NCBI GenBank assembly: GCA_044226485.1
Contig: JBGAGY010000001.1
Span: 186,001 to 250,000, forward strand
Source: UBA6663 sp044226485
GTDB taxonomy: Bacteria; Chloroflexota; Anaerolineae; Anaerolineales; UBA6663
DNA: 64,000 bases
Direction of reading: 5' to 3'
Part shown: piece after piece, positions 17,776-26,609 of the stretch
Layout: the number at the start of each line of letters is the position of its first letter
How positions within the stretch are numbered: the stretch's first letter is position 1
Notes under the pieces: generated by a model
The model's database searches: none
What the model saw: the letters and a program-made list of their open reading frames with translations, nothing else
Told to the model about the DNA's origin: nothing
Program-made: the position numbers and the translations under genes

Positions 17776-18166
17776 CCCTCACCCCTATGCCGGCGTCGCC
17801 CGACACATTCGAGCTCGGGTCGTGACGATCCTGGGGGGCCACGGCCTGCTGCCACGGTTTTCGAGCTGGCGGTTGGCACAAGACCCCACATCCGGCCTTG
17901 TCGTGCTGTTCGGGGTCCTGAACGCTGCCTTCATCGCCAATCATTCGCAGATGCCGACCAGCGCGTACTTCCATCCGCTTCTGCTCGAAGACCTGACACG
18001 CGCCCTTCAGGTTCAGATCATCCCCTCGAGCGTCGATGGGCTGCGTTACGCCTTCATCCTGGATCGCGGCCGCCTTGACGCAGAGCGGGAAGACAGCATC
18101 GCGCAAGGCGTCCAGGGTGAGCATGTCTTGGTCCTTGAGGCCATCGCCCAGCCCGTGCAACTTTAG
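17756..18166 (+). CDS. Hypothetical protein overlapping the repeat protein gene
   Basis: A 136-residue soluble-looking protein that I do not recognise. It starts inside the preceding gene (20-nt overlap) after AAAGGAT, so it is translationally linked to the repeat membrane protein. ATG at 17762 is an alternative start. The middle has a hydrophobic strand (GLVVLFGVLNAAFIAN) and the end a strand-rich region (GEHVLVLEAIA). No signal peptide or membrane segment is evident. Confidence 0.55.
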   Translation: MTMQTSDPHPYAGVARHIRARVVTILGGHGLLPRFSSWRLAQDPTSGLVVLFGVLNAAFIANHSQMPTSAYFHPLLLEDLTRALQVQIIPSSVDGLRYAFILDRGRLDAEREDSIAQGVQGEHVLVLEAIAQPVQL

Positions 18167-18187
18167 GAACGAAAGAGGATAGCTCGT

Positions 18188-18820
18188 ATGACAACTGTGA
18201 TGATGAACAAGGGTGAGCATGTGCAGGACTCGCCGATCGTGCAGTGGTTGCTCAGCGACCCGCGCGCCGGTTGGATCTGGGTGCTGCCGCGCGTCTGGCT
18301 CGGCTGGCAGTGGCTCGATGCCTCGATGCACAAGCTCGCTGACCCAGGTTGGGTCCAGACGGGAGACGCGCTCAAGGGGTTCTGGCAGAGCGCTGTGCTC
18401 GTGCCCGAAACGGGCCGGGCAGCCATCACCTTCGACTGGTACCGCTCGTTTCTGCAGGTGATGCTCGATGCCCAGGCCTACACATGGTTCGCCAAGGTCG
18501 TTGCCTACGGCGAGATGGTGATCGGCATCGCTTTGATCATCGGCGCCTTCACCGGCATCGCGGCGTTCTTTGGCGGTTTCATGAACTGGAACTTCATGAT
18601 GGCAGGGTCAGCCAGCACCAACCCCCTGCTCTTCGTGGTAGCTGTGGCCCTGATCATGGCCTGGAAGGTCGCAGGGTATGTCGGCGCCGACTACTTCCTC
18701 CTGCGTTGGATCGGCACTCCGTGGCGCGGACGGCCTGGCACAGCCACAAAGCCTGTGGTCAGCGGTCGAGCTCTGATGCGCTGGGCCGATGACGGCGGCG
18801 CCGACGTCCGAATCGAGTAG
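18188..18820 (+). CDS. DoxX-family membrane protein (TQO small subunit-like)
   Basis: The 210-residue protein has four hydrophobic helices, with WVLPRVWLGWQWLDASMHK at the start of the first. Later come AYGEMVIGIALIIGAFTGIA and FFGGFMNWNFMMAGSASTNP, typical of DoxX/DoxD proteins. Relatives include the thiosulfate:quinone oxidoreductase small subunit and detoxification partners of SodA; the substrate here is unknown. It begins 21 nt after the preceding gene. Confidence 0.82.
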   Translation: MTTVMMNKGEHVQDSPIVQWLLSDPRAGWIWVLPRVWLGWQWLDASMHKLADPGWVQTGDALKGFWQSAVLVPETGRAAITFDWYRSFLQVMLDAQAYTWFAKVVAYGEMVIGIALIIGAFTGIAAFFGGFMNWNFMMAGSASTNPLLFVVAVALIMAWKVAGYVGADYFLLRWIGTPWRGRPGTATKPVVSGRALMRWADDGGADVRIE

Positions 18821-18843
18821 TCAGGTGAGCGAATTGGCTCGTT

Positions 18844-18875
18844 CGTGACGATGACCGCACCCGGTCATCATCACG
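18844..18875 (+). terminator. Hairpin between the DoxX and DUF5661-like genes
   Basis: A 14-bp stem with one mismatch (18844-18857 with 18862-18875) is closed by a 4-nt CACC loop. No T-run follows. It may stabilise the downstream leader or mark the end of the DoxX transcript. Confidence 0.4.
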
Positions 18876-18890
18876 CTGAAAGGGAATCTC

Positions 18891-19166
18891 ATGACAAACA
18901 AACGAACGTTCTCGACCGAAGAGGCTCGCGACATCGGCACGCAGTTGGGTCTCGACTGGGCCCAGATCGATGTGGAGCAGTTTCGACGCGGCCTGGAGAT
19001 CGAGCTCGAGCACGGCGCTCGTGACCCGAAGACCGACGTCACCCACGATGATCCGCAATTGACCGGCAAGATCGCCTGGGCGCACCTGAAGGAGATCAAG
19101 GATTACTACACCCGGCTCGATCGGCTCGAAGCCGAAGCCGAGGGGAAAGTCGTCGGCGCGAAGTAA
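18891..19166 (+). CDS. DUF5661-like small protein
   Basis: A 91-residue hydrophilic protein. EARDIGTQLGLDW, FRRGLEIELEHG, DPKTDVTHDDPQLTGKIAWA and LKEIKDYYTRL match the family I know as DUF5661, a conserved helical protein without assigned function that is often found near stress genes. AAGGGAAT precedes the ATG. A GC-rich hairpin follows the gene. Confidence 0.75.
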   Translation: MTNKRTFSTEEARDIGTQLGLDWAQIDVEQFRRGLEIELEHGARDPKTDVTHDDPQLTGKIAWAHLKEIKDYYTRLDRLEAEAEGKVVGAK

Positions 19167-19193
19167 ACGACGACCGATGACGAACGCTCGCGC

Positions 19194-19224
19194 AGCCCGG
19201 CTCGCAACGATCCAGAGCCGGGCT
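19194..19224 (+). terminator. Hairpin upstream of the CBS gene
   Basis: A perfect 10-bp stem, AGCCCGGCTC (19194-19203) with its complement (19215-19224), and an 11-nt loop. It has no T-tract, so it is a weak terminator or mRNA-stabilising element. Confidence 0.4.
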
Positions 19225-19299
19225 CGCGGTCGGCAGAGAAACGCCGTGGGGCTTTCGCGACATCGAGCGATGACAGCGCATGAACCCAAGGAAATCAGC

Positions 19300-19713
19300 A
19301 TGACGACCTGCAATGACGTGATGACCAGTTGGCCAACCTGTTGCGTGACGGAAGACATGGCAGCCCAAGCGGCCCAACGGATGCACAGCCAGAACATCGG
19401 CTCGATACCGGTGATCGACGGGGTGCGGACCCAAAGGGTTGTCGGCATGGTGACGGACCGTGATCTGGCCCTGAGGATCGTGGCGAACGGACTCGACGGC
19501 AATGCCGTGCAGATTGGGTCAGTGATGACGCGCGCGATCGTGACCTGCCGGGCGAGCGATGACGTGCGCGTCGTTCTCGACAAACTGACGCAGCATCAGT
19601 TGCGGCGCATACCGATTGTGGACGACGACCAGAAGATCGTCGGCATCATCACGGAAGCCGATGGGCAGGCGCGCGTCCATCAGCCGACGAAGCCGCTTCA
19701 TTGGTCGAGGTGA
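19300..19713 (+). CDS. CBS-domain protein (tandem CBS pair)
   Basis: The 137-residue product consists of two CBS motifs. The first is built around DVMTSWPTC and IGSIPVIDG..., ending in VGMVTDRDLALRI. The second has SVMTRAIVTC, LRRIPIVDDDQKIVGIITEAD. CBS pairs bind adenine nucleotides or related ligands and act as energy or ion sensors. The ATG at 19300 with AAGGAAATC upstream is preferred to an earlier codon at 19177, which lies in non-family sequence. Confidence 0.85.
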   Translation: MTTCNDVMTSWPTCCVTEDMAAQAAQRMHSQNIGSIPVIDGVRTQRVVGMVTDRDLALRIVANGLDGNAVQIGSVMTRAIVTCRASDDVRVVLDKLTQHQLRRIPIVDDDQKIVGIITEADGQARVHQPTKPLHWSR

Positions 19714-19792
19714 GCTGGCCGTTCACGGGTGGCATCGCCTGCTTCGCCGACGCGGTCGCCTACCCGAGAGATGCAGCGATTTGAGGATGACG

Positions 19793-20557
19793 ATGGACCT
19801 ACACGCCGCCCAACGAGGTCTGTACCGGATCGCAGCCCACGCCGCGATGGCATGCAGTCTGGCTCTTGGGCTGCTTGTCGCCTTGCGTCCAGCCGCTGCC
19901 CGACCGCTGCTGGCCGCGCCGTTGTGCGGAGACGGCGTCGCTCCGGACTATGGCTTCAACTACAACCTGCAACAGCCGCACTGGACCCTGGACGGCACGG
20001 GCCAGGCATCTGCCCAGGCAGTGGCGAGCGTGGACACAACGTTCGATCGGCTCAACGCGGATTCCATCGCCCAGACCATGATCCTCATCCTGCCGCAGGC
20101 TCAGGTCGGCAACCGGGTCAACTGCGCCGTGCACTTCCTCCGGTACATGCAGCTCGGTCTGCCGGATGGAGCGCGCAAAGACAACGGCTTCGTCTTCCTT
20201 GTCGTCGTCGAGGCTGACCGCATTGACGTGCACTACGGCGTGGGCCTGGGCCTGCCGGCCCTGACCGCCCCTGAGTTGACGTCACTCAACCGGGCCGCGG
20301 AAGCCACCTATCAGGAGACCCACAGCCTGGATCAGGCGCTGCTGAGTCTGGCGGACGAGTTCGACAGGGTCGCTCGGAGCGACTATGCCCCACTCGAGGA
20401 ATCTGCGCCGACCCAAGTGACAACGACGGCACCGGCTCTGCCAGCGGAGCCGTTGACGATCCTGACTGTGTGCGGCGGGTTGTGTCTCGGCATTCTCTTC
20501 CTTCTTGTCCTGACCTGGGCTGGCGGCGGAAGCGGACGCTCGGGACGCGGTAACTGA
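19793..20557 (+). CDS. TPM-domain membrane protein
   Basis: A 254-residue protein with a signal-like N-terminal hydrophobic stretch (MACSLALGLLVALRP) and an extracytoplasmic TPM domain. The domain has VASVDTTFDRL early and NGFVFLVVVEADRIDVHYGVGLG centrally. A C-terminal membrane segment (ILTVCGGLCLGILFLLVLTW) leads to a Gly/Ser/Arg tail. TPM domains are often encoded with LemA, as here 21 nt downstream. The pair is probably involved in envelope or photosystem-type assembly; the mechanism is unknown. Confidence 0.78.
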   Translation: MDLHAAQRGLYRIAAHAAMACSLALGLLVALRPAAARPLLAAPLCGDGVAPDYGFNYNLQQPHWTLDGTGQASAQAVASVDTTFDRLNADSIAQTMILILPQAQVGNRVNCAVHFLRYMQLGLPDGARKDNGFVFLVVVEADRIDVHYGVGLGLPALTAPELTSLNRAAEATYQETHSLDQALLSLADEFDRVARSDYAPLEESAPTQVTTTAPALPAEPLTILTVCGGLCLGILFLLVLTWAGGGSGRSGRGN

Positions 20558-20578
20558 AAGCGACAGGGAGCTTGCGAC

Positions 20579-21274
20579 ATGAAACAACACTTGATGCGAA
20601 CGATTTCGGGATTTGTCATCGGCGCCGTTTTGCTGGGGGCGACAGGCTGCAGCCTCGTCGATACCGGCACGAAGGAGTACAACGAACTGGTGGCCCTGGT
20701 CCAGGGCGTGCAGTCCGCGGCGGCCAACTTCCAGCTGGTGACGGACACGCAATACGCCAAGATCCAGGCGAAGACCCAGATCACCAAGGACTACTACGAC
20801 GCGGTCAGCAACAGCGGCGAAGTCTGGACCGGCAATTTCCGTTCACAGGCCGATGCCCTGACCGCCCTCTTGAACAACTACCGCGACGCCAACGGTCAGC
20901 CGTTGGACCCGACCAAACTCAATTTGAGCGAGCTGCAAAACAACGGTGCGCTCCCCAGCGATCTCGGTCAGGGCTTTTCGCTCTACGTCAACGCCATCAC
21001 CCAGGCGCCGCCGCCCGTGCCGGATGCGCAGGTGACCCTGGCGCTTGGCGACACTGTCGATGAGGCCATGAACACCATTCAGCTGGCGGGCACCGACTGG
21101 AACGATGCTGTGAAGGCCTACAACACCCGCCGGGCCCAGATCACGGGCGAGGTCGTGGCCCGAGTGTCGGCGTATTTCGGCTTCGATCTCCCACTGACGT
21201 TCCCGTATTACCAGGGCGCCAACGCCGGTCAGCCGATCACGAATCCGCTGGCTACGGCAACGACCCTGCCCTAG
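20579..21274 (+). CDS. LemA-like lipoprotein
   Basis: The 231-residue product has a lipoprotein signal ending GATGC (Cys24). A helical domain follows, with VDTGTKEYNELVALVQGVQS and NDAVKAYNTRRAQITGEVVA, resembling the LemA fold of long helices exposed outside the membrane. It follows the TPM gene directly, a known pairing. The function is unproven. The end is PT-rich (PLATATTLP). Confidence 0.75.
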   Translation: MKQHLMRTISGFVIGAVLLGATGCSLVDTGTKEYNELVALVQGVQSAAANFQLVTDTQYAKIQAKTQITKDYYDAVSNSGEVWTGNFRSQADALTALLNNYRDANGQPLDPTKLNLSELQNNGALPSDLGQGFSLYVNAITQAPPPVPDAQVTLALGDTVDEAMNTIQLAGTDWNDAVKAYNTRRAQITGEVVARVSAYFGFDLPLTFPYYQGANAGQPITNPLATATTLP

Positions 21275-21302
21275 TCTGCCATTCGCGGGGTGTGGGGCGG
21301 CT

Positions 21303-23927
21303 ATGGACATCACGTTGAGACCTGCTCATGCAACGGCTCCGACGACGGGCGGCCTCCAGGCCAGCGTCACTGAGCGGCTCCTGATGTTGGCGCGCGTCGA
21401 GCCGGAGGCCGTGCTCAAAGAGCTGAAGGCGCAAAGCACCGGGCTGAGCACGGCAGACGCTGAGGCGCGCGCGAAACTTGTCGGCCCTAACGAGATCGCG
21501 CGCGAAAAACACCAGTCAGTCCTGAAGCGCCTGGTCGATCACGTCAAGAATCCCCTCGTCCTCCTGCTCACCGCGCTGGGCGTGCTCTCCTTCATCACAG
21601 GAGATCTGCGGGCGACGGTCGTGATCTTCGTGATGGTGCTGCTCGGCGTGGTCTTGCGGTTCTTTCAGGAATTGCGCGCCGACAATGCTGCCGAGAAGCT
21701 CAAGGCCATGGTCAGCAACACCGCGACGGTCATCCGGGATGGCGCCGAGGCCGAGATCGCGCTCAAACTCCTGGTGCCGGGCGATGTCGTCAAACTGGCC
21801 GCCGGCGATATGGTGCCCGCTGACGTGCGCGTGTTGTCAGCCAAGGACCTGTTCCTGAATCAATCCGCCTTGACCGGAGAACCCTTGCCGGTCGAGCGCA
21901 AAGCCCTGGCGGCCGGGCCCGATGTCCTCAATCCGCTCGACCTGCCGGATCTGTGCTTCCTCGGCTCCAACGTGGAGAGCGGCTCAGCCACGGCTGTCGT
22001 GATTCACACGGGCGAGCTGACCTATTTCGGCGGGTTGGCCGCCAGCATCGTCGGGCAACGCCAGCTGACCGCCTTTGACACGGGCATCAACCAGTTCACG
22101 TGGCTCATGCTGCGCTTCATCGCCGTGATGGTCCCGGCCGTGTTCCTGATCAACGGCCTGAGCAAGGGCAACTGGCTCGACGCGTTTCTGTTCGCCATGG
22201 CCGTCGCCGTCGGGTTGACGCCCGAGATGCTGCCGATGATCGTCACCGTGAACCTGTCGCAAGGCGCCCTGGCGATGGCGCGCCAGAAGGTGATCGTCAA
22301 ACGCCTGAACGCCATCCAAAACTTCGGCGCCATGGATGTGCTGTGTACTGACAAGACCGGCACGTTGACCGAAGGCAAGATCGTGCTTGAAAAGCACCTC
22401 GATTCCCAGGGCAATCCAAGCGAGAGGGTGCTGCACTTCGGTTATCTGAACAGCTATCACCACACGGGCTTGAAGAACCTCCTCGACGCCGCGATCCTCG
22501 ACCATGAAGAGCTCGAAGACCGCCTCAAGGCCAACGAGAAGTACCGCAAGGTCGACGAGATCCCGTTCGATTTCGTCCGGAGGCGCATGTCGGTGGTGGT
22601 CGAGGATGAGACCGGGCTGAACACCTTGATCTGCAAGGGGGCCGTGGATGAGGTGTTGAGCCTGTGCACCCGGGTCGAGCTCGATGGCCAGGTCCTCGCC
22701 GTGCAGGCGGAGCATGACGGCCATCGCCGCCGACTGGTTGACGAGTTGAACGGGCAAGGGTTTCGCGTGATCGCGCTTGCCTACAAGCAGATGCCGGGCG
22801 CTTCGGACGACCCTGTCTATTCGGTCAAAGACGAGTCGGATCTGATCCTGCTGGGCTTCCTGGCCTTCCTCGACCCGCCAAAGGAGACGGCGGCCGAAGC
22901 CCTCAAGCGCCTCCATACCCTGCATGTGGACGTCAAGATCCTGACGGGCGACAACGACATCGTCACGACGTACATCTGCCAACAGGTCGATCTGCCGGTC
23001 ACGAATCTTCTGGTCGGATCACAGATCGAGGCCTTGAGCGATTCGGAACTGGTCGAGGCCGCGGACTCCACCAGCGTCTTCGCCAGGCTGGCCCCGACGC
23101 ATAAGCAACGGATCATCCACGCCTTGCAGAGCAAGGGTCATGTGGTCGGGTTCATGGGCGACGGCATCAACGACGCCCCGGCGCTCAAGGCGGCCGACGT
23201 CAGCGTATCGGTCAACAGCGCTGTCGACATCGCCAAGGAGTCGTCTGACATCATCCTGCTGGAGAACAGCCTCATGATCCTCGAGCAAGGCGTTCTGGAA
23301 GGGCGCCGGGTCTTCGGCAACATCATCAAGTACATCAAGATGGCAGCCAGCTCGAATTTCGGCAACATGTTCAGCGTCGTCGGCGCCAGCGCGTTCCTGC
23401 CCTTCCTGCCAATGCTGCCGATCCAGGTATTGACCAACAACCTGCTCTACGACGTCTCGCAGACCGCCATCCCCAGCGACTCGGTGGATGCCGAGTGGCT
23501 GACACGGCCGCGCAAGTGGACGATCGGCGCGATCCAGCGCTTCATCCTGTTCATCGGCCCGGTCAGTTCTCTGTTCGACTACCTGACGTTCTTCATCATG
23601 CTCCAGGTGTTCAACGCCTGGACGAATCCGGCTTTGTTTCATACAGGCTGGTTCGTGGAGTCGCTCTTCACCCAGACCCTGGTCATCCACGTCATCCGCA
23701 CCAACAAGATCCCGTTCCTACAAAGCCGCGCGAGCTGGCCGCTGATCCTGACGTCGTTGGCCATCGTCGCGGTCGGCGCCTGGTTGACGGTCTCGCCACT
23801 GGCCGACACGCTCGGTTTCGTCGCGTTGCCGCCGCTGTACTGGCCGTTGCTCGCCGCCATGCTCGTGGGCTACGTCGTGCTGACTCAACTCGTCAAGTCC
23901 TGGTTCGTTCGCCGCTATGGCGAGTGA
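21303..23927 (+). CDS. mgtA: Mg2+-transporting P-type ATPase (MgtA type)
   Basis: The 874-residue protein is a P3B ATPase. Its actuator loop is LTGEPLP, the phosphorylated Asp350 lies in CTDKTGTLT, and the hinge is VGFMGDGINDAPALK. The late membrane region with LLYDVSQTAIPSDSVD, like LLYDxSQ in MgtA/MgtB, sets it apart from Ca2+ or K+ pumps. Family members import Mg2+ into the cytoplasm. The 28-nt gap after lemA leaves no room for an Mg2+ riboswitch, so it probably depends on an upstream promoter. The following gene starts 22 nt downstream. Confidence 0.9.
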   Translation: MDITLRPAHATAPTTGGLQASVTERLLMLARVEPEAVLKELKAQSTGLSTADAEARAKLVGPNEIAREKHQSVLKRLVDHVKNPLVLLLTALGVLSFITGDLRATVVIFVMVLLGVVLRFFQELRADNAAEKLKAMVSNTATVIRDGAEAEIALKLLVPGDVVKLAAGDMVPADVRVLSAKDLFLNQSALTGEPLPVERKALAAGPDVLNPLDLPDLCFLGSNVESGSATAVVIHTGELTYFGGLAASIVGQRQLTAFDTGINQFTWLMLRFIAVMVPAVFLINGLSKGNWLDAFLFAMAVAVGLTPEMLPMIVTVNLSQGALAMARQKVIVKRLNAIQNFGAMDVLCTDKTGTLTEGKIVLEKHLDSQGNPSERVLHFGYLNSYHHTGLKNLLDAAILDHEELEDRLKANEKYRKVDEIPFDFVRRRMSVVVEDETGLNTLICKGAVDEVLSLCTRVELDGQVLAVQAEHDGHRRRLVDELNGQGFRVIALAYKQMPGASDDPVYSVKDESDLILLGFLAFLDPPKETAAEALKRLHTLHVDVKILTGDNDIVTTYICQQVDLPVTNLLVGSQIEALSDSELVEAADSTSVFARLAPTHKQRIIHALQSKGHVVGFMGDGINDAPALKAADVSVSVNSAVDIAKESSDIILLENSLMILEQGVLEGRRVFGNIIKYIKMAASSNFGNMFSVVGASAFLPFLPMLPIQVLTNNLLYDVSQTAIPSDSVDAEWLTRPRKWTIGAIQRFILFIGPVSSLFDYLTFFIMLQVFNAWTNPALFHTGWFVESLFTQTLVIHVIRTNKIPFLQSRASWPLILTSLAIVAVGAWLTVSPLADTLGFVALPPLYWPLLAAMLVGYVVLTQLVKSWFVRRYGE

Positions 23928-23949
23928 ACCCGTCAGAAGGAGCATTGCC

Positions 23950-25092
23950 ATGAACCGAAACTCCCTTCCACTTGGGCGCCTCTTCGGGGTCCCGATCGGG
24001 CTCGACTACTCCTGGTTCCTGATCTTTGGGCTGGTGACCTGGTCGTTGGCCACCAGCTACTTCCCGGGCGAGTTCGCGAACTGGTCAGTGGCCCAGTATT
24101 GGATCGTCGGCGCTGTGACGGCCGTGTTGATGTTCGCATGCGTCGTGCTTCACGAGCTCGGCCACGCCCTCATGGCCCGGCAGTACAAGGTCCCGGTCCG
24201 CAGCATCACGCTGTTCATCTTCGGAGGTGTCGCACGGGTTGGCTCCGAGCCGCCGAGTGCTATGGCGGAGTTCTGGATTGCGCTGGCCGGCCCGGTCACC
24301 AGCCTCGCGTTAGCCGTCTTCTTCGGCATCCTCCAACCCATCTCTGCCGGGTTCGCGCCGGCGTTGGCCCTGTTCAAATACCTGGCCTACATCAATGCCT
24401 CTCTGGCCATCTTCAACCTGATCCCGGGCTTCCCGCTGGATGGCGGCCGGGTGTTCCGCGCCATCGTCTGGGGCTTCACACACAACCTGCGCCAGGCCAC
24501 GCTGATCGCCGCCGGCCTGGGCCGACTGATCGCCTTTTTGTTGATCGCCTTCGGCGTCTGGCAGATGTTTGTGGGGCAGTTCGCTAACGGGTTGTGGATC
24601 GCCTTCGTCGGCTGGTTCCTCGAAAACGCCGCGTCGGCCCAGATCCAACACCAGACGTTGCATGACCTGCTGGCCGGGTATCGCGTCTCGGATGTCATGC
24701 ACCACGCTTACGTCTCGGTAGCCCCCCAGGCGAAGCTGCAACAGGTGATCGACGAACACTTCCTCACCGGTCGTCAGCGCAGCGTGGTGGTCGAAAGAGA
24801 CAACAAAGTCGTGGGCCTCCTGACCGCCCAGGAGACCCGCCAGATCCCGCGCTCCGCCTGGCCGACGGCGACCGTCACCGAGGCCATGATCTCGATCGAT
24901 GAAGTGAAGCGCATTCGACCGGATGCGAAGCTCGTCGACGCCCTGCTGGCGATGGATCAGAGCGGCGTCAACCAACTCCCGGTCATGCTGGACGACACGA
25001 TGCAGGGCGTCCTCGGACGCGACGACGTGATCGGCCTCCTGAGCAGGCTCGGCGAGTTCGGCCCGACGGCTGTCGCCACGCATGCCACCTGA
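23950..25092 (+). CDS. Site-2 protease (M50) with C-terminal CBS domains
   Basis: The 380-residue protein has zinc-binding HELGH at 68-72 and NLIPGFPLDGGR near 156-167 (Asp164 the third ligand), so it is an intact intramembrane zinc metalloprotease. After about residue 240 come two CBS motifs (VSDVMHHAYVSV, then VTEAMISIDEV and the end QGVLGRDDVIGLL). CBS-linked S2Ps cut membrane-bound regulators in response to nucleotide level. The ATG at 23950 follows AGAAGGAG. The substrate is unknown; TPM, LemA and the anti-sigma-like repeat protein are in the same cluster. Confidence 0.9.
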   Translation: MNRNSLPLGRLFGVPIGLDYSWFLIFGLVTWSLATSYFPGEFANWSVAQYWIVGAVTAVLMFACVVLHELGHALMARQYKVPVRSITLFIFGGVARVGSEPPSAMAEFWIALAGPVTSLALAVFFGILQPISAGFAPALALFKYLAYINASLAIFNLIPGFPLDGGRVFRAIVWGFTHNLRQATLIAAGLGRLIAFLLIAFGVWQMFVGQFANGLWIAFVGWFLENAASAQIQHQTLHDLLAGYRVSDVMHHAYVSVAPQAKLQQVIDEHFLTGRQRSVVVERDNKVVGLLTAQETRQIPRSAWPTATVTEAMISIDEVKRIRPDAKLVDALLAMDQSGVNQLPVMLDDTMQGVLGRDDVIGLLSRLGEFGPTAVATHAT

Positions 25093-25112
25093 TCATCCGG
25101 AGAGGAGCTGCC

Positions 25113-26606
25113 TTGAACACCACGCACCCCCGTCATCGTGAAACACTACGGCGCATCGCCCATCGGGTGATGGTGGAACGCGGCCTGCTGCCCGACTTCT
25201 CGCCCGCGGCGCTGGCCGAAGTGAACGAGGCTCAGGCAGCGGCAACCCACACAACGCCTCTGGCCGGAAAGGACCACTCGATCCGCGATCTCCGCGGCCT
25301 GCCCTGGTCGTCGATCGACAACGATGATTCTCGCGACCTTGATCAACTCACCGTGGCCCTGGCCGCGGCCAATCAGCACATGACCATCCTCGTCGCGATC
25401 GCCGACGTCGCAGCAACAGTCGAACGATCCTCGGCGCTTGACGAGCACGCCCAACACAACACGACATCGGTGTACACAGCCGCCGAGATATTCCCGATGC
25501 TGCCCGACGGCCTTTCGACCGACCTGACCTCGCTCAACCCAGGCTCGGACCGGCGGGCGATGGTCGTCGAGATGAGCCTGGCTGAGGACGGCCTGCTGTT
25601 GAACTCCGATATCTACCCGGCCCTGGTCCGCAATCACTCCCAACTCACCTACGACAGCCTCGGCGCCTGGTTCGAGGGCCGAGGCCCGCTGCCGTCCGGC
25701 GTCAAGGCCGTCGACGGCCTGTCCGACAACCTCAGGTTACAAGATCGGGCGGCGCAGGCGCTCAAAGCTCAACGGCATGCGCACGGCGCGCTCAACCTCG
25801 AGACCATCGAGCCGCGGCCGATCTTCGAAGGCGACGAACTCAAAGACCTGCGAGCCGACGAGCGGAACAGGGCCAAAGACCTGATCGAAGACTTCATGAT
25901 CGCGGCCAACGGCATCACAGCTCGCTACCTCACCTCCCGGTGGATGCCTTCGTTGCGGCGCGTCGTGAAGACGCCAAAGCGCTGGGACCGGATCGTCGCT
26001 CTGGCGGCCACACGGGGCGTCACCTTGCCTCAAGCCCCCGACTCACAGGCCCTGGAAAGCTTCCTGATCGCGGCGCGTGCCAGGGACCCGCTTCGCTTTC
26101 CCGACCTCTCGCTGAGCATCATCAAGCTCCTTGGCGCGGGTGAGTACGTGGTCGAGCATCCGGGCGACGCGCCGGTCGGGCACTTCGGTCTGGCGGTCAG
26201 AGACTACACACACGCGACAGCGCCCAATCGCCGCTTTCCGGATCTCATCACGCAACGGATGCTGAAGGCGGCGCTCGGAGGTCATACCTCTCCGTACGAG
26301 TTGGACGTCCTGGAAGCGCTGGCCATCCATTGCACCATTGCCGAAGACGCCGCCAAGAAAGTCGAACGACAGCTCGAGAAGTCCGCGGCGGCCCTTCTGT
26401 TGGAGGGGCGGATCGGCGAACACTTCGATGCCATCGTGACAGGCGCTTCCGAAAAAGGCACCTGGGTCCGGCTTCTTCATCCGCCGGTCGAAGGTCGGCT
26501 GACGGACGATCGCGCCGGCTTCGACGTCGGCGACGACCTTAACGTTCGACTCGTGCGCACCGACGTCGAACGTGGCTACATCGACTTTGAAAGTCCAGGC
26601 AGATAA
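25113..26606 (+). CDS. RNase II/RNB-domain exoribonuclease-like protein
   Basis: The 497-residue product has an RNB catalytic core (about 50-390) and a C-terminal S1-like domain (EGRIGEHFDAIVTGASEKGT, ending in ERGYIDFE). The acidic signature reads SIDNDDSRDLDQL, where RNase II has D-x-D-D; the last Asp is Gln here. The HATAPNRRFPDLITQ motif is intact. Family members degrade RNA 3' to 5'. No cold-shock domains are seen at the N-terminus, so it is shorter than RNase II. The TTG at 25113 follows GGAGAGGAG. ftsH follows 3 nt after the stop codon. Confidence 0.82.
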   Translation: MNTTHPRHRETLRRIAHRVMVERGLLPDFSPAALAEVNEAQAAATHTTPLAGKDHSIRDLRGLPWSSIDNDDSRDLDQLTVALAAANQHMTILVAIADVAATVERSSALDEHAQHNTTSVYTAAEIFPMLPDGLSTDLTSLNPGSDRRAMVVEMSLAEDGLLLNSDIYPALVRNHSQLTYDSLGAWFEGRGPLPSGVKAVDGLSDNLRLQDRAAQALKAQRHAHGALNLETIEPRPIFEGDELKDLRADERNRAKDLIEDFMIAANGITARYLTSRWMPSLRRVVKTPKRWDRIVALAATRGVTLPQAPDSQALESFLIAARARDPLRFPDLSLSIIKLLGAGEYVVEHPGDAPVGHFGLAVRDYTHATAPNRRFPDLITQRMLKAALGGHTSPYELDVLEALAIHCTIAEDAAKKVERQLEKSAAALLLEGRIGEHFDAIVTGASEKGTWVRLLHPPVEGRLTDDRAGFDVGDDLNVRLVRTDVERGYIDFESPGR

Positions 26607-26609
26607 CTC

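Noticed and set aside
21275..21302. Mg2+ riboswitch before the Mg2+ ATPase gene
   Set aside because: The gap after the lemA stop is only 28 nt, too short for an M-box or mgtA leader.
21984..22982. 332-residue antisense frame in the Mg2+ ATPase gene
   Set aside because: It has low-complexity, Gly/Asp/Gln-rich reading typical of shadows; the plus strand encodes clear P-type ATPase motifs.
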